A DNA stretch of 64,000 nucleotides, taken from Hoeflea sp038900095. GTDB taxonomy: Bacteria; Pseudomonadota; Alphaproteobacteria; Rhizobiales; Rhizobiaceae. The translations under genes were made by a program, and so were the position numbers. The notes under the pieces were generated by a model. The model searched no databases. It saw nothing but the letters and a program-made list of their open reading frames with translations, and was not told the DNA's origin. Where the stretch lies: contig NZ_JBBMQQ010000009.1 in the NCBI RefSeq assembly GCF_038900095.1, positions 62,001 to 126,000 on the forward strand. The letters run 5' to 3'. This document shows positions 1-10,261 of this stretch, piece after piece; the stretch's first letter is position 1; each line of letters begins with the position of its first letter.

Positions 1-1647
1 TCCAAGCAGGCCATCGACAGACTGGTCGAAGATCACAAAGGCGACGAAGACGCCGTTTATCGCCAAGCAGGCGCGCTTTCACAGCCTGGCCGGCCACCCA
101 TGAGCCTGTCGCGCATGCATGCACATGGCGCCCATGTTCTTGACACGGCAACCGGTCGATGGACCGCGGACAGCGACACGAAAGTCCGCATCGTTGCGGT
201 GGAACTGCCCTCCTCCGCGGTCTGGGACACTTCGGGCTTCGGAACCGACATGTTCGTGCTCAGCGCGATGCACTATATCTTTGACCGGGCGGACCGGATC
301 GCTGAGGAATACGGCGTGGCATCGCTTCCGCTGGTGATCAACTTCAGCTTCGGTACAACCGGCGGCCCGCATGACGGAAGCTCCGCCATCGAGGCGGCGA
401 TCCAGGAAATGATTGCCGCACGCCGCAGGATGGGAGCACCAACGGCGCTGGTCATGCCATCCGGCAACATCTTTCTCGACCGCACCCACGCCGTTCTCAC
501 GGAGCGGCATTTCGACAAGAAGCGATCGGCGAAACTGACCTGGCTGCTTCCCCCGGGCGACCGGACGTCCAGCTTCATGGAGATGTGGCTGCCCGAGGGC
601 GTCGATCCTTCCGGTTTCTCCTTCGCCCTCACCGATCCGGACGGCAAACTGGTCATGAACCGCGACTTGCTGCTTTCCGGGGAAGCGAACAGCAGCGCGC
701 GCCCTGGATATATCGAAACCGAACCGATGGCTGAGAACAGCAGGGACTTCGGCCAGTTCAGCATCGACAAATACCGCAACCACCGCTGGCGGATCATGAT
801 TGCGCTGGCCCCGACCGAGTTCGACGGCGACCGGAAAGTGCGCCAGCCGGCCAAGGCCGGAAAATGGACTATCGAGCTGGTCAAGAAATCCGGCACCCCG
901 TTGCCGTCCATTACCGACGACGCAGGACACGCAGACAAGGTTGCGGGCGGAATTCAATGCTTCATTCAGCGCGATATCCAGTATGGCAGTGGCAATACAG
1001 GCGCCGTGCAAAGCTATTTCCTCGATCCGCTGAACATCCCCTACAACAAGTGGGGCGGCCCGATGGTCACCGATTCCGTTTCATCAGGAGGAATGGCATT
1101 CGTCCGCCGCTTCGGCAGCCTGAACGGGATGGCAACCGGAGACGCCACGCTGGTTGCCGGTGGCTTCAATGAACTGACGGGCATGGCTGCACTCTACAGC
1201 AGCGCCGGCGCCCTGCGCTATGACGCAACCGGCTTTCCCAAACAGATCGGAAAACAAGTCACCGTTTCCGCCGTGACAGAGCGCTCACCAGCGCTGCCGG
1301 GCGTGGTCGCGGCAGGCACGCGAAGCGGGATCATGTTCTCGATGAATGGAACCTCGGTCGCCGCTCCGCTCATTTCCCGGCAGTTGTGCCAGGCGTTTGT
1401 CAATTTGGCGCCTGGCTATGGACAGTTCAAGGCGACGCTGACAAATCCCGCTGACACCTATGTTTCGTTGCTATCGACGATCAAGAACGGGGTGAAGAAG
1501 ACAAAGAAACAGGGATTTGCCGGCCCCGACTCCGACGAGAGAGTGGGCAAGCTGCTTGTCCGCTTGCCTCGTCCAAACGATCGGGACGATCAAAAGGCGA
1601 TCAATCGGATCTACGATCAGAATGCAGGACTAAAGGCCATCATCTAG
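1..1647 (+). CDS. S8 (subtilisin-like) serine protease, 5' end outside window
   Basis: The frame is open from base 1, so the N-terminus and the expected catalytic Asp lie upstream of the window. Three subtilase landmarks are visible in order: the His motif HGAHV (His codon 124-126), the oxyanion Asn in MPSGN (466-468) and the Ser motif NGTSVAAP (Ser codon 1354-1356). Between Asn and Ser lies an insertion of about 260 residues, with a beta-rich stretch beginning near LTWLLPPGD, that ordinary subtilisins lack. The window part is 548 residues. No signal peptide can be judged. It precedes the membrane protein and the giant genes by 233 bases and probably belongs to the same system, perhaps as a processing protease; that role is inference. 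The family assignment is firm, the substrate unknown. Confidence 0.85.
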   Translation, partial: SKQAIDRLVEDHKGDEDAVYRQAGALSQPGRPPMSLSRMHAHGAHVLDTATGRWTADSDTKVRIVAVELPSSAVWDTSGFGTDMFVLSAMHYIFDRADRIAEEYGVASLPLVINFSFGTTGGPHDGSSAIEAAIQEMIAARRRMGAPTALVMPSGNIFLDRTHAVLTERHFDKKRSAKLTWLLPPGDRTSSFMEMWLPEGVDPSGFSFALTDPDGKLVMNRDLLLSGEANSSARPGYIETEPMAENSRDFGQFSIDKYRNHRWRIMIALAPTEFDGDRKVRQPAKAGKWTIELVKKSGTPLPSITDDAGHADKVAGGIQCFIQRDIQYGSGNTGAVQSYFLDPLNIPYNKWGGPMVTDSVSSGGMAFVRRFGSLNGMATGDATLVAGGFNELTGMAALYSSAGALRYDATGFPKQIGKQVTVSAVTERSPALPGVVAAGTRSGIMFSMNGTSVAAPLISRQLCQAFVNLAPGYGQFKATLTNPADTYVSLLSTIKNGVKKTKKQGFAGPDSDERVGKLLVRLPRPNDRDDQKAINRIYDQNAGLKAII

Positions 1648-1880
1648 CCAGCGGGATCGCGGCCGGTACACAAGGATGATGGCTTCGCCACCGGCAAGGC
1701 AACCTGGTCCACCGGACTTTCAGGTGCGGCTTGCCATGGGCTGTTCTGTCTGCTCCCCCGCGACCGCAGGGCAATTCGAGAGTTCTTCCCACCAGTACTT
1801 TCACGCTTTTTTCACTCACGCAGCAAGCATGAACGGCAGCACACTACCCTCATGACGAATTTTGTCGTCGGGAGGTTATC

Positions 1881-2993
1881 ATGCAAGGCAAGCTTGGGTG
1901 GGTACCAACAATCATCGTATCCCTGAGCATTCTGCTCTTCGCTTACGGTCTCTATTCGGCCTACCTGACCGGATCAATTCTTGGCGAAGCCAGAAATGCT
2001 TTCATATCCAAAACAACCGTGTCCGCGGATATTGAGGGAAAACCGCAGGATCTCGCCTCGTGCTGGGCGAAAAGCGATCCCCACGCTGCCAACGAAGCGG
2101 CCTGCAACCAAGCCTGGACCAAGTCTTTGTCAGACACGGTGGCGGGGCGGAAACAGGTTATGAAAGGGGTTCTGAGATGGACTGACGGCTGGGCTGTCGG
2201 TCTGGTGGCTGCGTCCCCGCGGGCTCTTCAAGCACCCTATCTCCTCATGCTTGCAAGCCTTGTCGCTCTCTTCGCTGCTGTCGGCTACGGGGTGACCGGC
2301 AGCATCTGGGGGATCGTCGTCAATCAAAACCACCGGCTCTCGCTTTCGCAAACGCAAGCGGTTCTCTGGAGCACGATCATTATCTCCGGATACGCTGTCA
2401 TGGCGCTTTTCAATGTCGGAGCGATGGCATGGAGTACTGCCGCCCTCGACACGGGAAACGAGATATTTCCGGACATCGACTGGACCATTTTCGCATTGAT
2501 GGGCCTTGCGGCAGCCGTTCCGATGACAACGACGATGATAAGCGATGCGCGTCCGCTCGATGCCGCCTATTCCGCGAAAGGCATGATTGGCGGGGCGCAA
2601 ATCGGCCTGGCAGCCTCGGAGCGCAACGACACGGCGCAGAAGGCATCGCTGTTCGACCTGTTCCTCGGTGAAGACATCGAGACAAAGGGCCGGATCGACC
2701 TCACCCGGGTACAGAACGTGCTGTTCTCCGTCCTGCTGCTGATGGCCTATTCCAGCGCCCTTGTTTCGTCGTTTCAGCTTCTCGGGCCAAGTGTCCTGCT
2801 CGACAGCGCGTCCAGCGGTGCGCGGATTTTCGAGGCGATGCCTTCGCCAGGGACCAACTTCCTGACGCTCGCGGGGCTTGCCAATGCGACATACCTGATC
2901 GGCAAATTCACACCCGGAAAGCCTGAGCCGGCACAGCCTGCAGGCGCGGTCGGCGCCGCTGCGGCCGACCAGAACATCGGAGCAGAGACATGA
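1881..2993 (+). CDS. Six-segment membrane protein with internal repeat, unknown function
   Basis: This 370-residue protein has a strong ribosome site (GGGAGG, 1870-1875) five bases before the ATG. Hydrophobic segments lie near residues 9-30, 117-140, 157-180, 199-220, 278-300 and 325-342, with a soluble loop from about 32 to 112 containing Cys61 and Cys75. Two halves look duplicated: R-L-x-L-S-x-x-Q-x-V-L-W-S at about 152-164 matches R-I-x-L-T-x-x-Q-x-V-L-F-S at about 271-283, and FALMGLAAA matches LTLAGLANA after each. The stop codon overlaps the start of the 2420-residue gene (ATGA), implying translational coupling. I do not recognise a named family. It is probably an inner-membrane partner or anchor of the giant proteins; that is inference from context. 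Confidence 0.75.
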   Translation: MQGKLGWVPTIIVSLSILLFAYGLYSAYLTGSILGEARNAFISKTTVSADIEGKPQDLASCWAKSDPHAANEAACNQAWTKSLSDTVAGRKQVMKGVLRWTDGWAVGLVAASPRALQAPYLLMLASLVALFAAVGYGVTGSIWGIVVNQNHRLSLSQTQAVLWSTIIISGYAVMALFNVGAMAWSTAALDTGNEIFPDIDWTIFALMGLAAAVPMTTTMISDARPLDAAYSAKGMIGGAQIGLAASERNDTAQKASLFDLFLGEDIETKGRIDLTRVQNVLFSVLLLMAYSSALVSSFQLLGPSVLLDSASSGARIFEAMPSPGTNFLTLAGLANATYLIGKFTPGKPEPAQPAGAVGAAAADQNIGAET

Positions 2994-5900
2994 GCACCAC
3001 CGTTCTGTCATTTCGCATGTTCGGCCAGTTTCACTGGCCGCCGCTGAACCGCACGGTTGATCAGCCAAGTGAGGAACTGCGCGACGGCTGCGTCGAGATC
3101 CACTATCATCAGGCGGGCGAAGGCGAGCCATACCATGCATTGATGCGCTGGCTTGCCGCGCCCGATGGCGCCGGGCAACGCGGCGAATGGATCAAGCGGA
3201 CCCAGCCTATCGCAGATTTGCAAGCGGTCAGATCGCTGCCTCATACCGATGACGAGGACCTCGCGGAGATCGTCCAGGGCGGCGATTTCACCCTGTGGCT
3301 GAATAAACCGCCATCGGTTCCGTCTGCGGAAATCCATTCCAAACCGAGACTGTCATTCTTTGGCGGCACGATCTTCGACCAGTTCGACGATTTGCCCGAC
3401 TACACCGCCGGCCCCTATCCCAAGCCCACACTGCGCTGGCCACTGGTGCCGGAAGTGCCATTTGGCGGCAGGCACTCGGGAATTATCTTCGGACAGCGCC
3501 AGAACCAGCACAGCTTCAATTTCAACTTCAGGATCTCGCTCAATCTGCCTGCCCCGCTGGCACCGGACGGCTCGCTGAATTCGGCCGCCGCAGCCCGCTT
3601 CGCCGGTATATTCAAACCTGAAGTCAAAAGCCTCGACGACTGCGGTGCACTTTCCATCCTCGCCGTGGATGGCGACGACGAGATATACTCCCTTCCAGCC
3701 CTCCATAACCGGTTCGGCAGGTTCAATCTCGCGGATGGCGTCTCCAACCTGGCCGAGGGTTATGTCAGTACCGCCGCGGCACGGTTCTGGGGCGGAGGCA
3801 AGCCGGATCTGGAGGCCTTGATCGAGGCGTGCGGGGCAATTGTCACTGACAAGAAGTCGACGTCAGAGACGGCTGGCGGCAACGAGACCACGAGAAGCCT
3901 TCGCTTTGGACAGCAAAACGGCAACCTCGTCACGGTCCGCCGCATTGCATTTCGTGCCAATGGTCTGCGCCTTGACCTGCCGCGCGAAGGTGTAAGCGAC
4001 TTCACCTTTCCGGCCAACACCACCCTGATGGCCGATATCGAACTCGCGTCAGCGATCTCCGACGAGGATATCGCCCAAAACATGCGCTCCCCCGGTGATG
4101 TCTCCCTCAATATCCACTGGCTCTGGACTGAAACCGTCAGGATATCCGCAGGCACAGGCACGCCGCGCAAATTCAAGGAAACAGCAGCCGACGGCAGCTG
4201 GTTCGAAAGGGCCTTGCACAATGCAATCGTCTCCATGCACCAGGCGCGCCTGGCACTGCAAACGGTCCGGGATGAACAGCCGGTCAGCTTCCTTCCCGAA
4301 CTCTCGGTTGAAAAAGGCGGCAAGGTGCTTGTGACACTGGTTCGCAGCGCCAATGCAAAGAGAAATCCCGAACACGGCACAGTGCTGTGGGGAGAACGAA
4401 ACCCGTCGACGAGCAGCATGGCCGATCAAGCGCAGCGGCTTCGCCTCTCGCTGGCGCCACTGCTGTTGGCAAAGGACATCCAGTCCAGACCTCTTTTCCG
4501 GACCTACTTCCCCGGATTTCAGGCGCCCTGGCAGCCGGATCTGAAAAACCCCTACGACCACCATCACTTCGAATTCGACTTCGACACGCAGGTCTATGCT
4601 GATGCGAAGGATGGCTCTTTTGCCTTCTTCAAGATTTCCGAAAAGGAGAACGCCAGCAAGAGCAGACCAAAGCTGTCGGGGCGCCTCGGCAGCCTTGCCC
4701 TGGAGCGCTCCGCGGACAAACCGCTTTTGCGCGAAAACATCATCAAGCAGAACGATACCAATGATCGGAAAGCAGCCTGGCCAACATCAAGCAACTGGCT
4801 TCGGCTGTATCCCCGGCAGGCGCTGGCAGACAGCAGCGTGGAGACATCCAACGGCTCGAGGGCGAGCCGGTATGAAATCAACGGTGCCATGGCGATCGAG
4901 CTCCGGCTTCAAATCGCTGTCGATGCAGTGCGGCCAGTGGCAACATCGGTGAGCCCGGGTGACCGGACAGACCGGATTCCGCCGCTGCTCATTCCGCTTG
5001 GCACTCAGGGCAGTTCCAGCGACGGCGACTTTCTGCTCGACGTGCAGGAAACCGTGAGCGACGACACCAACCGGCGGCTTCACGCAAGCCTCGGTTTCGC
5101 GACAGAGATCGGCGGCTCGCAGGATTTCGTCCTGCTCGGCCGGGAACCATGGACGGTCAAGCAATTCTCGATGCGCCGGCTCGGCTCCGAAGCCAATGCG
5201 GGCAGCGCCACCATTGCGGACTATGACAGTGAGACACGGCAATGGACATTCACCGCACCGGAGGCCCCCTATTCCTACGTCCTGCCTCCCATGGTGACCG
5301 GCGACAGCGCGGACAAGCCCAGGCGGCTGGAGATCCAGGACCGCGGGCCAATTGATCAGGCCCCCGGTCCCGTGCCTGCGGGTGACGGCGGGGTCAGGCG
5401 CTATGCCGTTGAATCCCGGCTGGGGCCTTCGACCCGGCTCTGGATCGACCCTGATGATCTTGACAACAAACTCATTCCGGCGCCGTGGGCGGACCACGAT
5501 CTGTTCCGATCCCGGCAGATCGGCGGCGCCGGAGTGGCCCTGAAGGGCTTTCGCGGGGAGTTCCTGTACGGAATGTCGGTCGGCATTGATGCTTCCGACA
5601 ATGTCAGCCGGGTGCGGGTGTCGGAAATCGACGCGGTTGTCGGCGAACTGCCACATCCCGACCTGGGTGACACAACCTTTCAGGGACCTATGGACAAGCG
5701 CTGGGCCGGGCTCTCGGAAGCCTATCGTCAAAGGCCGGAAAGGCTTGAGGTTTGGCAGACCGACAGCGAGAACCTGCTGGCGTTTCCCTATGCCCGTTTC
5801 GCCGACGGCGTGGATTTCGCGTTGCGCCACACCGCCTTGCACAGGCACCCGACAAGCGACGGGATCGACGCCACACAGGATGCTCCATCGCCACAGTTGC

Positions 5901-8900
5901 GCTATCATCCAAGGGGCCTGAGCGGAGGCGCGCTCTGGGCTGTCGAATCCGCCAATCTCGCGCACTACCTGGCCAAGACCCCGCAATCGGACGGCGGTGC
6001 CATCGAGCGGATTGCACTTTCGCCGATGGGCGGTGACGCCGACCAGGCGGCCAAGTTCCTCAAGCGGCAGGTCTCGATCATCTCGGAAACCCGGGCCGGC
6101 TTCGTCCAGCGCCAGAAGGTCGAGGTTATCGGCCGGGTCGGCGTTTTCTGGCACCGCGCCAAGCACGTGGTCGTTTATGAACGCACCGTCAGCCCGTCGG
6201 AACAGTTTCCCGCCGAGGGCGAAAAACGCTCACGCAGACCGATTCTTCGCAAGGTCAGCGAATATATCGAAATTCTCGAGCCGGAACGGGTCTATCCGGA
6301 CTTTCCCGAGGTTGGGGCGCGAACGGTCGGGCCGCTGCAGGCCGTGCGTTTCAACTCCCGCATCATTCATGTCGACAGCGCCTGGAGCGAGGATCTTGGA
6401 AAATACGGCTGGCGCATCCCTTTGTGGAACCACCACAGCGCCCGGCAAAATCCGCGCGTATATCCCCAGCCCGATGTCGCTTTCGTCACGCGCGCGGAGG
6501 GCAATTCCGAAAAGGCCACGACCGCACAGGAATGCCGGAACCCGGAAAACATCTTCTTTGTCGCCGATTTCCAAACCGGAGGCGACAAGACGGATTCCTG
6601 GCCTCCGCGCGCCGGCGTCGATTATTCCCTGCTCCCCGATCCGGGCCGGGATGTCTATGGCCAGCGCACCCAACCGGACGAGCCAGGGAAGCGCGTTCGC
6701 AGTGTGAGCCGCATTCCGGCCGGTCATGGCCGCTTCACTTGGCGGCTGGCGACCTCGGGCCAGCGAACGCAGATCAACGCCAACAGGGCGAGCAAGCCGA
6801 TCTTCGTCGACCTGGAGAGCATCACCTTCATGCGATCGGTGCCTGCCCAGGACATCGACGCCAAGCATAACATCAACATAGATAAGGCCTCCCAAGCCTT
6901 GGGGGCGCTCGGAACCGGAGAAAACGAGCGCCCCCGCCTACCCTATTGGCATGAGAATGCCGACGCACCGGCCGGTTTCGATACCGTGGGTGCAAAGCTG
7001 TCAGCGTTGAAGGATGCGGTTGCTGTCGGAACAGGTATTGTTGATGCGAAAAACCAGCTTCAGACGGCACTCACCACCTTCTCAGCAGCACCTCCCGCTG
7101 ACATCACGAACCTTGCCGGAAAAATCAAAGCTCTTATCGGAGCGAAAGAAACGTCCCTGCTTCCTGATATATCCAGCCTCCCCACAGAGAAGACCTGCGA
7201 CAAGCTGAAGGCTGACATTTCGGGCACCCTGCGGCGCAAGAAGCTGATGCTGCTCGACGACATCAGGAGCATCCAGGCCGAGACGGAAGCGTGGATCATC
7301 TCGACACCGGCGCTGGACAAGGAGGCCGTCAGGGAACACATCGGAACCGCGGTCAGCAAAGCGCTGACACCGTTGCTCTCCGGGGCGAGTGCCGACATCG
7401 GCCGGCTCGGCAGCGGCATTCAGTCCGCGCGCCTGGTCGTTGCCGATCTGCACGCGGATATCCAGACGAGCCTTGAGAAGACACTCAGGCGCCTTGACGA
7501 ACTCAACAAGAGCTATGACCGGGCAAAGCCCTGGTCGGCCAACAGGCTGGACGGTTTCGCGCGCAAACTCGATGAACTCACCGGCGGCATCGGCGACGAC
7601 GTCAATGCCGCGCTCGCAGAAGCGCGCCAGAGGTTTGCCGGTGAACTCAATGGCCTCTCGGCCAAGCTTGCAGCAGCTCTCTCCTGCGAACTGGGCCGTC
7701 TGGCTGCAACGGAGGGGCTTTTTGACGAAAAGATCTGGAAAACGGCGAGCCGTATCCGGGAAATCTCCAGCGAACTCAAGGAAAAGACCGACGCCCTGAC
7801 GGCCACAGACGGCACCATTGCCAAGGCGCAGACCAAGATCGACGCGTTGTTGCAGAATTCGCCGAGTGCAACACAGAGGGCGATCCTGGAACGGCTCTCG
7901 TCAACACTGAACAACATCGGCAGCCTGGCGCAAGGGGCCTCGACCGAATTTGAAAACCTCGCAGCCAGAGCGGATGGAAATGCAGCCTCGCTCGCGCAAT
8001 TGCTCAGGCAGGCGACGAACATCATTGCAACCACGCTGATCAGTGCAGCCAGTCAAGGTCAGGCTCTGATCGACGAACTCGCCAACCTGAATGATGATTT
8101 CTTTGACGGTCTTGGCGACCTTGCGGCGGAAGTTTCCGGCGCACTTGGTGTGGCGAAGTCGTGGATGACCGACGAACTTGCCAGCCTTGCCCGTACCGGC
8201 GAACAGGCGGACCGTCTGGTCGCACTGGTCCGCGGCAACGCGCAGCAGGTGATAGAGAATGTGGCAGGTATCGAAACCAAAGCCGCGGCCTTCGTCGACG
8301 AGGTTGCCGCAGAGCTGACAGCGGCGGCAAAAGACCTGCAAGACATGCTGGCGCCATCCGCGATTGTCAAAAATATCCTTGAGCCAATGGTTGTCGATCC
8401 CGCGCTCGATGCCGTTTTCTCCCGGTTTCCCGTCGAAATTACGGACGAGACGACGCGGGAGACTGCGCTCGCGGCTGTCCGCAGCCTTGCGCAGGAAGCG
8501 GAAAACCGCCTCGACGCTCTTGAGGGGGAGACACTTCCGGGAGCAGATGCCATCGCGCAACTCTGTGCGGAGCTTAGCAGTTCGCTCAATGAAATTTACG
8601 GACAGCTGCAGGATGTAGAGGTAGCCCTCAAGAATAAGGCGGAAGCTCTTGTCCAAGAGCTTTCAGGCCTCAACGAGGCAGAGGCAATCGTTGCCGCGAT
8701 TGGCAAGATGGACCGGGCTGTTCGGGCATTGGCCAATGATTTCGGGCAATCGGTCGATGCGGCGGAAGCTTATTCGCACAAGGTCGTCGAGGGGCTCGGC
8801 AACGTCACCGATGGCGGCGTTTCAGCCTTCCCGAACAATGTCCTCAGGCTTTACTCCGCAGCGACCAGCGCACCGGAACTCGGACAGCTGCGCGCCAACA

Positions 8901-10252
8901 TCGATCGCATGCGAATGAATTTCGACGCACTGTCGGACATCATCGCCAACACTCCGGCCCAGGCCTATCTCGATAGACTAGGCGACGAACTCAAGGCAAT
9001 GGGCCTCACCATCCCCTTCGACCGCATTGGAGAGACGCTGCTGCCGAGCGATCTCACCAAAATGGATCTCAACCGGCTGATCCCCGATTTCGGCGGCATC
9101 AACCTGTCAAAACTGTTTCCAGGGCTGAAGGCACCGGGGGCGCTTCGCGATGCGATCAGGATTGCCCATGACTTCGATGCGAAGACCAAACGGGCCTGGG
9201 TGCAGATCGACGTCAACGTCAATCTTCCCGAGCGCGCGAAACTCTTTTCAGCCGGGCCTTTCCGGATGGATTTCGTTGACAGCCGGCTCAAAGGGGTCGT
9301 TCGGCTGGAAGCTGCCGCCGAGACGGAAAAAGTCAGCCAGAGCGGCCATGCAACGCTGAGCACAAACCTTGAAGCCATCGTTTCCGGCCAGAAAATGGCG
9401 GGTTTTGAAAAGCTCACCATTCACTACACGAAGGAAGACGGCATCGATGTCGACTTCGATCCCGCCAACATCAAGCTCAACGATGTGCTCCAGTTTGTAC
9501 AGGATACGCTCGGAACCATCTTCCCGGACCGCGTCGGGGCGCTCAACATCATCAAGGACCGCGGTATTCCGATCGGCTTCGAGAACGAATTCTCGATGCC
9601 AACGATCAGCCTGAACTACGCGACATCGGGCATCAGCAACATCCAGATATCGAACCGCTTCCGGCTGATTGCCTATCCGGATTTCCTGATCGCCAACCGC
9701 TTCAACCTGTCCAAGCAGGAACTGCCCTTCATCTTCTCGTTCTTCATTCTGGGCGGCACGGGCTATGTGCAGGTGGACACCGAATACCGTCCGTTCGATG
9801 CACAGCTCATGGTTCTGGTGTCCGCGGGCGCCGGCGCGTCGGCGGCAATCGGCTTTGCCTTCGGTCCCGTGTCAGGGTCGGTCTTCATCGCGCTCAGCGT
9901 GGTGCTTTCGTACCGCAAGCTCATCGGCAACGACAACAGCAGCAGCCTCTCTGTCGGCCTGTCACTGGTCGTCGCCGGCAATGTCGACGTTTGCGGAATC
10001 GTCAGTGTCTATATCGGCCTGATGCTCGACCTGACCTACCGCGACAGCGGCCAGATCGATGCCAGCGGACGGCTCGTGCTGACAATCCGCATTTCGCGGT
10101 TCTTCAAGATCAATGTCCGCACCGAGGTTCAATACAAGCTGCGGGGCGGACGATCCGAAACCGTGACCAGGACAAGAACCGACCTGACGGCCTCCGACGA
10201 CATTCAGAACAAGGTCAACAAACTCAAAAATGCGACCGCCGCATTCAAATGA
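2990..10252 (+). CDS. Giant 2420-residue protein, unknown, with long helical middle
   Basis: This is one uninterrupted reading frame of 2420 codons, starting on an ATG that overlaps the previous stop. There is no signal peptide or N-terminal membrane segment. Residues 1 to about 1320 are mixed, mainly beta-like and rich in Pro, Gly and aromatics. Residues about 1330-2010 are strongly helical and low in Pro, with repeated Leu/Ala/Glu patterns suggesting coiled coils. From about 2065 to the end it is beta-like again and includes hydrophobic Gly/Ala-rich stretches (about 2245-2365) that could be buried sheet or insert in a membrane. No catalytic motif was recognised. Codon use is continuous and no frameshift was seen. 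Its coupled membrane-protein gene and the neighbouring protease suggest a structural role in a multi-protein machine, which is inference. Confidence 0.8.
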   Translation: MSTTVLSFRMFGQFHWPPLNRTVDQPSEELRDGCVEIHYHQAGEGEPYHALMRWLAAPDGAGQRGEWIKRTQPIADLQAVRSLPHTDDEDLAEIVQGGDFTLWLNKPPSVPSAEIHSKPRLSFFGGTIFDQFDDLPDYTAGPYPKPTLRWPLVPEVPFGGRHSGIIFGQRQNQHSFNFNFRISLNLPAPLAPDGSLNSAAAARFAGIFKPEVKSLDDCGALSILAVDGDDEIYSLPALHNRFGRFNLADGVSNLAEGYVSTAAARFWGGGKPDLEALIEACGAIVTDKKSTSETAGGNETTRSLRFGQQNGNLVTVRRIAFRANGLRLDLPREGVSDFTFPANTTLMADIELASAISDEDIAQNMRSPGDVSLNIHWLWTETVRISAGTGTPRKFKETAADGSWFERALHNAIVSMHQARLALQTVRDEQPVSFLPELSVEKGGKVLVTLVRSANAKRNPEHGTVLWGERNPSTSSMADQAQRLRLSLAPLLLAKDIQSRPLFRTYFPGFQAPWQPDLKNPYDHHHFEFDFDTQVYADAKDGSFAFFKISEKENASKSRPKLSGRLGSLALERSADKPLLRENIIKQNDTNDRKAAWPTSSNWLRLYPRQALADSSVETSNGSRASRYEINGAMAIELRLQIAVDAVRPVATSVSPGDRTDRIPPLLIPLGTQGSSSDGDFLLDVQETVSDDTNRRLHASLGFATEIGGSQDFVLLGREPWTVKQFSMRRLGSEANAGSATIADYDSETRQWTFTAPEAPYSYVLPPMVTGDSADKPRRLEIQDRGPIDQAPGPVPAGDGGVRRYAVESRLGPSTRLWIDPDDLDNKLIPAPWADHDLFRSRQIGGAGVALKGFRGEFLYGMSVGIDASDNVSRVRVSEIDAVVGELPHPDLGDTTFQGPMDKRWAGLSEAYRQRPERLEVWQTDSENLLAFPYARFADGVDFALRHTALHRHPTSDGIDATQDAPSPQLRYHPRGLSGGALWAVESANLAHYLAKTPQSDGGAIERIALSPMGGDADQAAKFLKRQVSIISETRAGFVQRQKVEVIGRVGVFWHRAKHVVVYERTVSPSEQFPAEGEKRSRRPILRKVSEYIEILEPERVYPDFPEVGARTVGPLQAVRFNSRIIHVDSAWSEDLGKYGWRIPLWNHHSARQNPRVYPQPDVAFVTRAEGNSEKATTAQECRNPENIFFVADFQTGGDKTDSWPPRAGVDYSLLPDPGRDVYGQRTQPDEPGKRVRSVSRIPAGHGRFTWRLATSGQRTQINANRASKPIFVDLESITFMRSVPAQDIDAKHNINIDKASQALGALGTGENERPRLPYWHENADAPAGFDTVGAKLSALKDAVAVGTGIVDAKNQLQTALTTFSAAPPADITNLAGKIKALIGAKETSLLPDISSLPTEKTCDKLKADISGTLRRKKLMLLDDIRSIQAETEAWIISTPALDKEAVREHIGTAVSKALTPLLSGASADIGRLGSGIQSARLVVADLHADIQTSLEKTLRRLDELNKSYDRAKPWSANRLDGFARKLDELTGGIGDDVNAALAEARQRFAGELNGLSAKLAAALSCELGRLAATEGLFDEKIWKTASRIREISSELKEKTDALTATDGTIAKAQTKIDALLQNSPSATQRAILERLSSTLNNIGSLAQGASTEFENLAARADGNAASLAQLLRQATNIIATTLISAASQGQALIDELANLNDDFFDGLGDLAAEVSGALGVAKSWMTDELASLARTGEQADRLVALVRGNAQQVIENVAGIETKAAAFVDEVAAELTAAAKDLQDMLAPSAIVKNILEPMVVDPALDAVFSRFPVEITDETTRETALAAVRSLAQEAENRLDALEGETLPGADAIAQLCAELSSSLNEIYGQLQDVEVALKNKAEALVQELSGLNEAEAIVAAIGKMDRAVRALANDFGQSVDAAEAYSHKVVEGLGNVTDGGVSAFPNNVLRLYSAATSAPELGQLRANIDRMRMNFDALSDIIANTPAQAYLDRLGDELKAMGLTIPFDRIGETLLPSDLTKMDLNRLIPDFGGINLSKLFPGLKAPGALRDAIRIAHDFDAKTKRAWVQIDVNVNLPERAKLFSAGPFRMDFVDSRLKGVVRLEAAAETEKVSQSGHATLSTNLEAIVSGQKMAGFEKLTIHYTKEDGIDVDFDPANIKLNDVLQFVQDTLGTIFPDRVGALNIIKDRGIPIGFENEFSMPTISLNYATSGISNIQISNRFRLIAYPDFLIANRFNLSKQELPFIFSFFILGGTGYVQVDTEYRPFDAQLMVLVSAGAGASAAIGFAFGPVSGSVFIALSVVLSYRKLIGNDNSSSLSVGLSLVVAGNVDVCGIVSVYIGLMLDLTYRDSGQIDASGRLVLTIRISRFFKINVRTEVQYKLRGGRSETVTRTRTDLTASDDIQNKVNKLKNATAAFK

Positions 10253-10261
10253 GGTTTCGCC

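Noticed and set aside
79..1011. Open minus-strand frame of 310 codons opposite the subtilase
   Set aside because: It lies wholly opposite a gene with three catalytic motifs, has a low-complexity basic composition and no family pattern.
4787..6166. Minus-strand frame of 459 codons inside the 2420-residue gene
   Set aside because: A shadow of GC-rich coding sequence; no ribosome site or recognisable domain, and the plus strand is clearly coding.
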